DNA from: Eubacterium sp.
GTDB lineage: Bacteria; Bacillota_A; Clostridia; Lachnospirales; Lachnospiraceae
Reading direction: 5' to 3'
Length of the DNA: 8,711 bases
Assembly (NCBI GenBank): GCA_017475785.1
Contig: JAFVEX010000108.1
Span: 1 to 8,711 of the forward strand
Below the pieces are notes generated by a model, which searched no databases, was not told where the DNA came from, and worked only from the letters and a program-made list of their open reading frames with translations. The stretch's first letter is position 1. Each line of letters begins with the position of its first letter. Shown piece after piece: positions 1 to 5,395 of the stretch. Made by a program: the position numbers and the translations under genes.

Positions 1-16
1 AAAAGGAGAGACAGTC

Positions 17-1195
17 ATGAACATCGGCGAAAAGAAAATTGCAAGACCTTTCAGATGGGGTATCGTAGGCGGCGGACGTACCAGCCAGGTTGGTTACAAG
101 CATCGTCTTGGCGCGCGCATGGACAACACGAACTTCGACCTGCAGGCAGCTGCATTTGATATCGACGCTGAGCGCTGCGTAGATTTCGGTAAGGCTCTGA
201 ACATGGATCCGGAGCGTCTGTACCCGGATTACAAGACCATGTTCGCGAAAGAGGCTGAGCGCGAGGACGGCATTGAGGTCGTTGATATTGCTACTCCGAA
301 CTTCCAGCACTATGAGGTCTGCAAGGCTGCGCTTGAGGCAGGACTGCATGTTATCTGCGAGAAGCCGCTGTTCTTCGAGGTTGAGCAGGGTCTCGAGATC
401 AAGAAGCTTGCTGAGGAAAAAGGCAAAGTTGTCTGCGTGACATACGGATTCTCCGGATTCCCGATGCTCCTCCAGATGCGCGCAATGGTTCAGAGCGGCA
501 TGCTTGGAAAGATCAACATGGTTGACCTTCGCTATGCACATGGATTTGGCTGCAATGCTGAAGCAGATGTCAAGGCAGAGGGACAGAAGTGGCGCGTTGA
601 TCCGGCCAGAGTCGGAAAATCCTTCGTCCTCGGCGACCTCTCCACACATACATTCTACATGTCTCAGCTGATCTGCCCGGATCTGAAGCTGAAACAGGTT
701 CTCTGCGACCGCCAGGCATTTGTCGGTTCCAGATATCCGCTTGAGGACAACGCTTATGTCCTGATGCGCTATGAGAGCGGCGCTGTAGGCCGTATGTGGG
801 CATCTGCGGTTAACGCAGGCGACATGAGCTCCCAGCACATCCGCATCGTCGGCTCCAAGGCTTCTCTGGAGTGGAACGACCAGACCTGTGACCAGCTGCG
901 CTATGAAGTACAGGGTGAGCCGGCTCAGATTCTGACACGCGGTATGGGATACCTTGATGGTCTTGCACAGGAAGACGAGCGTCTCGGCGCGCTTCACTAT
1001 GAGGGACTTCCGGAGAGCTGGGCAAACCTGTACACCAGATTCGCGCAGGTTATCGACGCGAAGAACCGCGGCGACGAAGAGACAGTCAACAGCAACATTT
1101 ATCCGGATCTTGACCATGGCATCGACGGCATCCGCTGGATCAACAGCTGCGCGAAGTCCGCTGATGAAGGCGCTGTCTGGGTAGACTTTGAATAA
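17..1195 (+). CDS. Gfo/Idh/MocA-family sugar oxidoreductase
   Basis: A 392-residue cytoplasmic NAD(P)-dependent dehydrogenase, expected to oxidise a hydroxyl of a sugar, cyclitol or glycoside (or reduce the ketone). The N-terminal Rossmann fold has the dinucleotide motif GIVGGG at residues 15-20. The family signature EKP is at 115-117, with the lysine usually taking part in catalysis. The motif GDLSTH at 206-211 supplies D207 and H211, matching the D-x-G-x-H catalytic segment of the C-terminal domain except that the usual glycine is serine. The length fits the longer (about 390 aa) branch of the family. The ATG at 17 is preceded by GGAG with an 8-nt spacer. The window begins 16 nt upstream, so any promoter or earlier operon gene is not visible. 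The isomerase gene downstream is a typical partner, which suggests an oxidise-then-isomerise route. The fold and family are secure; the substrate is unknown. Confidence 0.93.
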   Translation: MNIGEKKIARPFRWGIVGGGRTSQVGYKHRLGARMDNTNFDLQAAAFDIDAERCVDFGKALNMDPERLYPDYKTMFAKEAEREDGIEVVDIATPNFQHYEVCKAALEAGLHVICEKPLFFEVEQGLEIKKLAEEKGKVVCVTYGFSGFPMLLQMRAMVQSGMLGKINMVDLRYAHGFGCNAEADVKAEGQKWRVDPARVGKSFVLGDLSTHTFYMSQLICPDLKLKQVLCDRQAFVGSRYPLEDNAYVLMRYESGAVGRMWASAVNAGDMSSQHIRIVGSKASLEWNDQTCDQLRYEVQGEPAQILTRGMGYLDGLAQEDERLGALHYEGLPESWANLYTRFAQVIDAKNRGDEETVNSNIYPDLDHGIDGIRWINSCAKSADEGAVWVDFE

Positions 1196-1234
1196 AATAC
1201 AGAAGATCCTCGGATCATCCGGTAATTAACCCTG

Positions 1235-1277
1235 AATGTGCGGCAGATTTGATGAAAAGACAGGTCTGCCGCACATT
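1235..1277 (+). promoter_or_regulatory. Intergenic hairpin between oxidoreductase and isomerase genes
   Basis: Perfect 13-bp inverted repeat: AATGTGCGGCAGA at 1235-1247 and TCTGCCGCACATT at 1265-1277. Two G-U and two Watson-Crick pairs can extend it inwards, leaving a 9-nt loop at 1252-1260. No T run follows, so it is not a standard intrinsic terminator. It lies 28 nt before the next start codon, leaving the ribosome binding site free. In a co-transcribed mRNA it would most simply act as a stability or processing element. A DNA-level operator role is possible but the arms are long for that. A small imperfect palindrome, CGGATcATCCG, lies just upstream at 1211-1221. Confidence 0.6.
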
Positions 1278-1305
1278 GCCCACCTGATTTATGGAGGAAT
1301 GATAA

Positions 1306-2274
1306 ATGAAACTTTCTATTTGTACAGATGTTTTTGGGCCGATTCCGTTCACTGAGATGCTCGATAAGGTCGTCGCGTATGGAATTCCTGCCATCGAGCT
1401 GACCGCAGGCGGCTGGGGCGGATGTCATTTTATCCCGTCAGCAGAAGAGCTGATCAACAATCCGGACAAGCTGGCAGCGTTCAAGGCTGAAATCGACAAG
1501 AGAGGACTTGAGATTTCCGCGCTGAACTGCTCCGGAAATCCGCTGATCGACACGCCGATGGGCAAGGCACACAGCAAGACCCAGCACGACACGCTGAAGC
1601 TCGCAGGCCTTCTGGGCGTCAAGACGATCGTCACCATGTCCGGCCTTCCGGCAGGCGCGCCTGGCGACAAGACCCCGAACTGGATTGTCTCCACGATTTC
1701 CTGGCCGGAGTATGACGGCTTCAACTACATGGCAGAAGCTGTTAAATATCAGTGGGAAGTAGCCGCAGAGTGGTGGAAAGAGTTCTGCCAGTGCGCAAAA
1801 GACAACGGCGTTGAGAAGATCGCGATCGAGGAGTTCCCGGGCGCGCTCGTGCACAATGTCCGTACATTCAACAAGCTCGTCGAGGTAGTCGGACCGGAGC
1901 TCTCTGATGTGCTCGGCCTGAACCTGGATCCGTCCCACCTGATGATTCAGGGCGCGGAGCCGATCGCGGCAGCGCGCGCGCTTGGCAATAAGATTTACTA
2001 TGTACATGGCAAGGATGCCCGTCCGGAGCAGTACAACGTCGACGTAGACGGACTGCTGGAGAACCTGCCTGTCACAGAGACGAAGGACCGCACCTGGAAC
2101 TACGTCGCTGTCGGCTGCGGCAAGGATCTGAAATGGTGGAAGGAGTTCTTCTCTGTCTGCTCCATGATGGGATACGACGGATATGTCTCCCTGGAGATGG
2201 AAGACCTTACCATGTCTGTAGAAGCCGGGCTGCAGACCTCCATTGACGCGCTCAAGATGACAATCAGCCAGTAA
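1306..2274 (+). CDS. TIM-barrel sugar phosphate isomerase/epimerase family protein
   Basis: A 322-residue cytoplasmic protein of the xylose-isomerase-like/AP-endonuclease-2 TIM-barrel family (COG1082 type), whose members isomerise, epimerise or eliminate on sugars and keto-sugars using a divalent metal. Family landmarks are in order: SALNCSGNP, VVTMSGLP-like text (here IVTMSGLP), AIEEFPG at 173-179, NLDPSHL at 206-212, VHGKD at 233-237 and SLEMED at 295-300. Likely metal ligands are E175, D208, H234 or H211, and E297. Compared with the family pattern I remember (EMHPG and IEHED), histidines are replaced by F177 and M298, which may shift substrate or metal geometry. The ATG at 1306 follows GGAGG with an 8-nt spacer. 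The gene is 110 nt after the oxidoreductase, in the same orientation, and is probably co-transcribed with it. The family is confident; the reaction is not assignable. Confidence 0.9.
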   Translation: MKLSICTDVFGPIPFTEMLDKVVAYGIPAIELTAGGWGGCHFIPSAEELINNPDKLAAFKAEIDKRGLEISALNCSGNPLIDTPMGKAHSKTQHDTLKLAGLLGVKTIVTMSGLPAGAPGDKTPNWIVSTISWPEYDGFNYMAEAVKYQWEVAAEWWKEFCQCAKDNGVEKIAIEEFPGALVHNVRTFNKLVEVVGPELSDVLGLNLDPSHLMIQGAEPIAAARALGNKIYYVHGKDARPEQYNVDVDGLLENLPVTETKDRTWNYVAVGCGKDLKWWKEFFSVCSMMGYDGYVSLEMEDLTMSVEAGLQTSIDALKMTISQ

Positions 2275-2289
2275 GTATTTTTGTACAAG

Positions 2290-2373
2290 TACACATCCCG
2301 GACCGGCAGGTGAGCCGTTTTTGCCGCGGAGAGCGGAGGGAACGGATCTGAGCCGGGACGGGGTGTGGTTTTT
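2290..2373 (+). terminator. Probable large structured terminator after the isomerase gene
   Basis: The outer stem pairs TACAC (2290-2294) with GTGTG (2363-2367), CCCG (2297-2300) with CGGG (2359-2362) and CCGGC (2303-2307) with GCCGG (2352-2356). The last two helices are separated by GA facing GA (2301-2302 and 2357-2358), which would form a tandem sheared G-A step in RNA. Inside is a second hairpin: CCGTT (2315-2319) with AACGG (2341-2345), three T-G pairs, and CCGC (2324-2327) with GCGG (2333-2336) around a GGAGA loop. A T5 run at 2369-2373 follows almost directly. The position 15 nt after the stop codon fits transcription termination. The size and internal structure are unusual for a simple terminator, so a structured 3'-end RNA is an alternative. 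Confidence 0.5.
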
Positions 2374-2409
2374 GCGTACATAAGCTGCATGCGCCTGAAA
2401 AGGACAATT

Positions 2410-2433
2410 ATTGACAAAAATGTGTCAATTTTT
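2410..2433 (+). promoter_or_regulatory. AT-rich inverted repeat with T run
   Basis: ATTGACA (2410-2416) and TGTCAAT (2423-2429) form a perfect 7-bp inverted repeat around AAAATG, running into five T residues at 2429-2433. It could be a weak back-up terminator or a 20-bp operator. The stem is AT-rich, so it is not a strong terminator alone. TTGACA matches a -35 box exactly, but no -10 lies at the right spacing downstream. Confidence 0.4.
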
Positions 2434-2489
2434 GCACAGAGCGACAAATTTTATTCATTCAGAGGCGTGAAGAAAGCCCTTGGGTTTAG

Positions 2490-2523
2490 AAATTGTTTAT
2501 ATTTTAACAATAGTGAACAATTT
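2490..2523. promoter_or_regulatory. Nested TTGTT/AACAA palindromes upstream of importer promoter
   Basis: AAATTGTTTA (2490-2499) is matched by TGAACAATTT (2514-2523), an inverted repeat with one mismatch. Nested in it is TTGTT (2493-2497) with AACAA (2506-2510). The element is 44 nt upstream of the likely -35 region of the importer promoter, a position suited to activator binding. The AraC or LacI regulators of this window are candidate ligands, by inference only. Much of the region is AT-rich, which makes chance symmetry more likely. Confidence 0.35.
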
Positions 2524-2566
2524 TTAAACAAAAAATGAATAAAAGATTCGAATTATCCAAGTTATG

Positions 2567-2595
2567 ATGCAAATCGTCCTAAAAGATGATATAAT
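2567..2595 (+). promoter_or_regulatory. Extended -10 promoter of the ABC importer operon
   Basis: A perfect -10 box, TATAAT at 2590-2595, is preceded by TG at 2587-2588, giving the extended -10 form TGATATAAT. At 17-bp spacing the -35 position reads ATGCAA (2567-2572), a poor match to TTGACA. Upstream sequence at 2500-2560 is A/T-tract rich, like an UP element. A strong -10 with a weak -35 is typical of activator-dependent or extended -10 promoters. Initiation is expected near 2602, giving a leader of about 158 nt before the GTG start at 2760. Confidence 0.65.
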
Positions 2596-2654
2596 ATGCA
2601 TGTTACAATCAATATTGCCCAATGAAATTCTGTGTATTTTTCTATTTTTAGACA

Positions 2655-2699
2655 GATTGCACAAAAGCAATCGGCAGGTTTTGTGCAGGTTGTCGACAA
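2655..2699 (+). promoter_or_regulatory. Overlapping alternative hairpins in importer mRNA leader
   Basis: Hairpin A is GATTGC (2655-2660) with GCAATC (2667-2672), loop ACAAAA. Hairpin B is TGCACAAAA (2658-2666) with TTTTGTGCA (2679-2687), loop of 12 nt. They share 2658-2660 and cannot both form. A perfect 10-bp DNA palindrome, TTGTCGACAA, follows at 2690-2699. There is no T tract after either hairpin, so simple attenuation by termination is not supported. Control of mRNA stability or protein binding, or a DNA operator downstream of the promoter, remain possible. Confidence 0.45.
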
Positions 2700-2759
2700 G
2701 AGGAAAATACAAAAGAATGAAGCGGGCGTGGCAAACAACTTTGGTAAAGGAGGGATAGA

Positions 2760-4262
2760 GTGGCGGAAAAAAGAGTCGCGATTGAGCTGAAAAACATTTC
2801 CAAGTCTTTTCCGGGTGTAAAAGCCTTGGACAATGTCAGCTTCACAGTAAACGAAGGCGAAGTTCACGTCCTGGTCGGCGAGAACGGAGCCGGGAAATCG
2901 ACGCTGATCAAGTGCATCAACGGCATGTACACGGCTGACGAAGGCGATGTATATGTATTTGGTGAGAAGATCACAACACACAACCCCAGATACATGAAAG
3001 AGAAAGGCGTGGCGACGATCCACCAGGAGCTGAACCCGGTTCCGGATCTGACCATCGCCGAGAACATCTTCCTTGGGAGACTGCCGCAGAACAAGTTCAA
3101 GATGATCAACAAGAAGTACATGTTCAGCGAGGCGCAGCGCCTGATCGACGAGCTTGGATTCAAGTACGACGCGAAGGCTCTGATGCGTTCCCTGACCGTA
3201 TCGGACTCCCAGATCATCGAGATCATCAAGGCGATCTCCGTCAACGCGAAGATCATCATCATGGACGAGCCGACATCCTCGATCACAGAGGCAGAGGTAG
3301 CGGTCCTCCACGAGCAGGTGCTCCGCCTGAAAAAGATGGGAATTGCGATCATCTACATTTCCCACAAGCTGGACGAGCTGAAGGTTGTCGGCGACAGGCT
3401 GACAGTCCTCCGTGACGGCCAGAGTATCTCGACGCACAACATCGACGACCTGACGCAGGACGAGATCATCGCGAAGATGGTCGGCCGTAAGATGGACAAC
3501 GTCTATCCGGAGAAGACGAACAAGGTCGGCGAGCCGCTGTTTGAGGTCAAGGACCTCTCAGGGCAGAAGTTCCACAACGTAACCTTTACGCTGCACAAAG
3601 GCGAGATCCTCGGAATGGCAGGACTGGTCGGCGCGGGCCGCACCGAGACATGCCGCGGAATCTTTGGCCTGGACCCGATCACGGGCGGAACGATGACGCT
3701 GAACGGGAAGGAAGTCATTGTCAAGAAGGTAAAAGACGCGATCGACAACGGCATCATTTACCTGTCAGAGGACAGAAAGCTGGAGGGTCTGGTGCTGATC
3801 CGCTCGATCTGCGAGAACATCGGCCTCCCGAACCTGAAGAAGTACAAAGGCGTATTCCTGAACAAGATCGCGGAGCGCAAGGACGCGGAGGAGATGAAGC
3901 AGAAGCTCCGCATCAAGACGCCTACGGTAGACACGCCGGCGATGAGCCTGTCAGGCGGAAACCAGCAGAAGGTCGTTATCGCGAAGTGGCTGCTGCAGAA
4001 CCCGCTGGTATTCATCTGCGACGAGCCGACACGAGGAATCGACGTCGGCGCGAAGTACGAGATCTACAAGATTATGATCGACCTTGCGGAGCAGGGCGCG
4101 GGCGTAATCATGATTTCGTCGGAGCTGCCGGAGATCATCGGCGTCTGCGACAGGACGCTGGTCATGGCGGAAGGACGTGTCACAGGCGAAGTTATGAGAG
4201 AGGACTTCTCTCAGGAAACGATTATGAGTTTTGCGTTAGGAGGAAGTGCGGCTAATGGCTAA
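2760..4262 (+). CDS. CUT2-family sugar ABC importer ATP-binding protein (MglA/RbsA type)
   Basis: A 500-residue protein with two fused ABC ATPase domains, peripheral on the cytoplasmic membrane face, powering uptake of a monosaccharide or related solute. Domain 1 has Walker [10 protein letters not shown] at 40-48, a signature segment LTVSDSQ and Walker [11 protein letters not shown] around 165-173. The serine in place of glycine in the first signature is also seen in MglA (LSVSQ), so this copy is MglA-like, not damaged. Domain 2 has the degenerate Walker [10 protein letters not shown] at 288-296 usual for this family, a canonical signature LSGGNQQK at 397-404 and Walker [10 protein letters not shown] at 418-426. 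The length is the family norm. The start is GTG at 2760, set by AGGAGG at 2748-2753 with a 6-nt spacer; no upstream in-frame start has such a site. It is the first gene of the importer operon and overlaps the permease by 8 nt, implying translational coupling. The substrate is unknown; galactose-type sugars are only a hint. Confidence 0.95.
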   Translation: MAEKRVAIELKNISKSFPGVKALDNVSFTVNEGEVHVLVGENGAGKSTLIKCINGMYTADEGDVYVFGEKITTHNPRYMKEKGVATIHQELNPVPDLTIAENIFLGRLPQNKFKMINKKYMFSEAQRLIDELGFKYDAKALMRSLTVSDSQIIEIIKAISVNAKIIIMDEPTSSITEAEVAVLHEQVLRLKKMGIAIIYISHKLDELKVVGDRLTVLRDGQSISTHNIDDLTQDEIIAKMVGRKMDNVYPEKTNKVGEPLFEVKDLSGQKFHNVTFTLHKGEILGMAGLVGAGRTETCRGIFGLDPITGGTMTLNGKEVIVKKVKDAIDNGIIYLSEDRKLEGLVLIRSICENIGLPNLKKYKGVFLNKIAERKDAEEMKQKLRIKTPTVDTPAMSLSGGNQQKVVIAKWLLQNPLVFICDEPTRGIDVGAKYEIYKIMIDLAEQGAGVIMISSELPEIIGVCDRTLVMAEGRVTGEVMREDFSQETIMSFALGGSAANG

Positions 4263-5220
4263 GGCAGAGAAAAAAGAATTTAATTTTGGTGAATTTTATA
4301 GTAAGTACGGAATTTTCCTGATTTTCATCCTGATGGCGGTCATCTTCTCGGTAGTGAACCACAACTTCCTGTCGGGCATGAACATCCGTAACATCATGAG
4401 ACAGATCGTCGTTATCACGCTGCTGGCCTGCGGCGAGCAGTTCATGATCATCTGCGGCATGATCGACCTGGGCGCGTCCCGAGTCCTTGCCTGCGCGGGT
4501 ACGCTTTCAGCATACTGCATGCTGACGACCCACAACCTGTTCCTGGCAATCATCGTAGCGCTGTTCGTAGGCCTCTGCTTCGGATCATTCGCGGGCTTCT
4601 TCATCACGAAGTTTGACATCCCGCCGTTCATCGCGACGCTGGCAACGATGATGGTTGCGGAAGGTTTCATCATGACCTTCACAGGCGGCCAGAACTACTC
4701 GAACCTCGGTGACGCGTACACGAAGATCGGCCAGGGCTATGTCGGCGTAATCCCGATCCCGGTCATCATCATGGTCGTCATCCTGCTGATCACGTACTAC
4801 ATCCTTTCCTGGACCCCGATCGGCCGCGGCATGTACGCAGTCGGCGGAAACCAGAACGCGGCAAAGGCATCCGGTATCAACGTCAGCCTTGTCAAGTTCT
4901 TCGCGGCAGTCTACTGCGGACTGATGGCAGCGTGCGCGGGCGTCGTGCTGATGTCCCGTATGAACTCCGGACAGCCGGCGGCAGCGCTTACCTACGAGAT
5001 GGACGCGATCGCAGCCGTTGTCATGGGCGGAACATCCATGAGCGGTGGTACAGGTACCGTCGTCAACACGATCATCGGTTCCCTGATCATCGGTATCATC
5101 CGTAACTTCATGAACCTGCAGAACGTCACAGCATCCCTGCAGAAACTCGTCCTTGGTCTTCTGGTACTGCTTGCGGTTATCATTGATACCGTCGTACGTA
5201 ACTCCAGAACAAAGGGTTGA
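4255..5220 (+). CDS. CUT2-family sugar ABC importer permease (RbsC/MglC type)
   Basis: A 321-residue polytopic inner-membrane protein forming the transport channel, presumably as a homodimer since only one permease gene is present. A short charged N-terminus is followed by hydrophobic segments starting near residue 18 and continuing to the C-terminus. Family motifs are GEQFMIICGMIDLGAS at 60-75 (usually GGIDLSVGS), VGGNQNAAKASGI at 196-208, which is the probable ATPase-coupling loop, and EMDAIAAVVMGGTS at 248-261. The ATG at 4255 is chosen over an in-frame GTG at 4246 because TAGGAGG at 4237-4243 leaves a normal 11-nt spacer to the ATG but only 2 nt to the GTG. The start lies inside the ATPase gene (ATGGCTAA overlap), showing coupled expression. 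The C-terminus is basic (RNSRTKG), as expected on the cytoplasmic side. Family confident, substrate unknown. Confidence 0.94.
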   Translation: MAKAEKKEFNFGEFYSKYGIFLIFILMAVIFSVVNHNFLSGMNIRNIMRQIVVITLLACGEQFMIICGMIDLGASRVLACAGTLSAYCMLTTHNLFLAIIVALFVGLCFGSFAGFFITKFDIPPFIATLATMMVAEGFIMTFTGGQNYSNLGDAYTKIGQGYVGVIPIPVIIMVVILLITYYILSWTPIGRGMYAVGGNQNAAKASGINVSLVKFFAAVYCGLMAACAGVVLMSRMNSGQPAAALTYEMDAIAAVVMGGTSMSGGTGTVVNTIIGSLIIGIIRNFMNLQNVTASLQKLVLGLLVLLAVIIDTVVRNSRTKG

Positions 5221-5276
5221 TATTTTCAAAACACGGATTAAACACAAATTTGTTGTAAGATTGACGTGATCTGAAT

Positions 5277-5322
5277 CACTGCCGGAGCCGCAGTCTTAAC
5301 GCGGCTCCGGGCAGTGCCCGGA
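5277..5322 (+). promoter_or_regulatory. Competing strong hairpins between permease and binding-protein genes
   Basis: Large hairpin: CACTGCCGGAGCCGC (5277-5291) pairs with 5301-5316 over 15 bp with a single bulged G and a 9-nt loop. Alternative hairpin: TCCGGGC (5306-5312), loop AGT, GCCCGGA (5316-5322), followed by TTTGATTAAT. The second uses the right arm of the first, so they exclude each other. The second, GC-rich and followed by A/T sequence, resembles a weak terminator; the first would act as an anti-terminator or as a barrier protecting one mRNA segment from exonucleases. Either would make binding-protein mRNA levels differ from those of the ATPase and permease. A further palindrome, GTGATctgaATCAC, lies at 5266-5279. 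Confidence 0.6.
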
Positions 5323-5323
5323 T

Positions 5324-5353
5324 TTGATTAATATATATATTTTCATATATATT
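5324..5353 (+). promoter_or_regulatory. Possible separate promoter for the binding-protein gene
   Basis: TTGATT (5324-5329) matches four of six -35 positions, and TATATT (5348-5353) lies 18 bp downstream as a -10. Initiation near 5360 would give a leader of about 35 nt ending in the ribosome binding site AGGGAGGA. The AT-rich tract offers several alternative -10 registers, so the exact boxes are uncertain. A separate promoter would explain how binding protein is made in excess although its gene is last in the operon. Confidence 0.4.
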
Positions 5354-5356
5354 AAT
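5327..5356. repeat. 12-bp AT-only inverted repeat
   Basis: ATTAATATATAT (5327-5338) and ATATATATTAAT (5345-5356) are a perfect inverted repeat around ATTTTC. It overlaps the possible promoter at 5324-5353. It may be a DNA melting site, an operator, or simple alternating AT sequence; the symmetry is partly a consequence of the AT repeat. Confidence 0.6.
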
Positions 5357-5395
5357 AATACACTTTTTCATTTTTTCATTAAGGGAGGAAAACAA

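Larger units (their letters stand above)
2275..2759. other. 485-nt non-coding region between enzyme genes and ABC importer operon
   Basis: No credible protein gene is present. The first 100 nt are GC-rich and form a long structured element ending in a T tract. From about 2400 to 2600 the sequence becomes strongly AT-rich with several palindromes and leads into an extended -10 promoter at 2587-2595. The remaining roughly 158 nt are the leader of the importer mRNA, with overlapping hairpins and a strong ribosome binding site (AAAGGAGGG at 2746-2754). The composition switch marks a boundary between two transcription units. The individual elements are entered separately. Confidence 0.8.

Noticed and set aside
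1438..2007. 189-codon open frame on the - strand over the isomerase gene
   Set aside because: Shadow of a well-supported gene, with no recognisable motif.
2411..2416. Perfect -35 hexamer TTGACA
   Set aside because: No -10-like sequence occurs 16-18 bp downstream; the hexamer is part of an inverted repeat.
2562..3437. 291-codon open frame on the - strand over the ATPase gene
   Set aside because: It lies opposite a gene with complete ABC motifs; its product is repetitive Val/Asp/Leu-rich sequence typical of the reverse of biased codons, with no recognisable domain.
2760..4262. Defective first ATPase domain because the signature glycine is serine (LTVSD)
   Set aside because: MglA-type proteins carry the same substitution (LSVSQ), and Walker A and B of this domain are intact.
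4585..5247. 220-codon open frame on the - strand over the permease gene
   Set aside because: Its Asp/Arg-rich product mirrors the hydrophobic codons of the permease; no domain and no convincing start site.
5324..5395. N-terminal extension of the binding protein from an upstream start
   Set aside because: It would put an AT-encoded sequence before the lipoprotein signal and lacks a ribosome binding site, whereas ATG 5396 has both.
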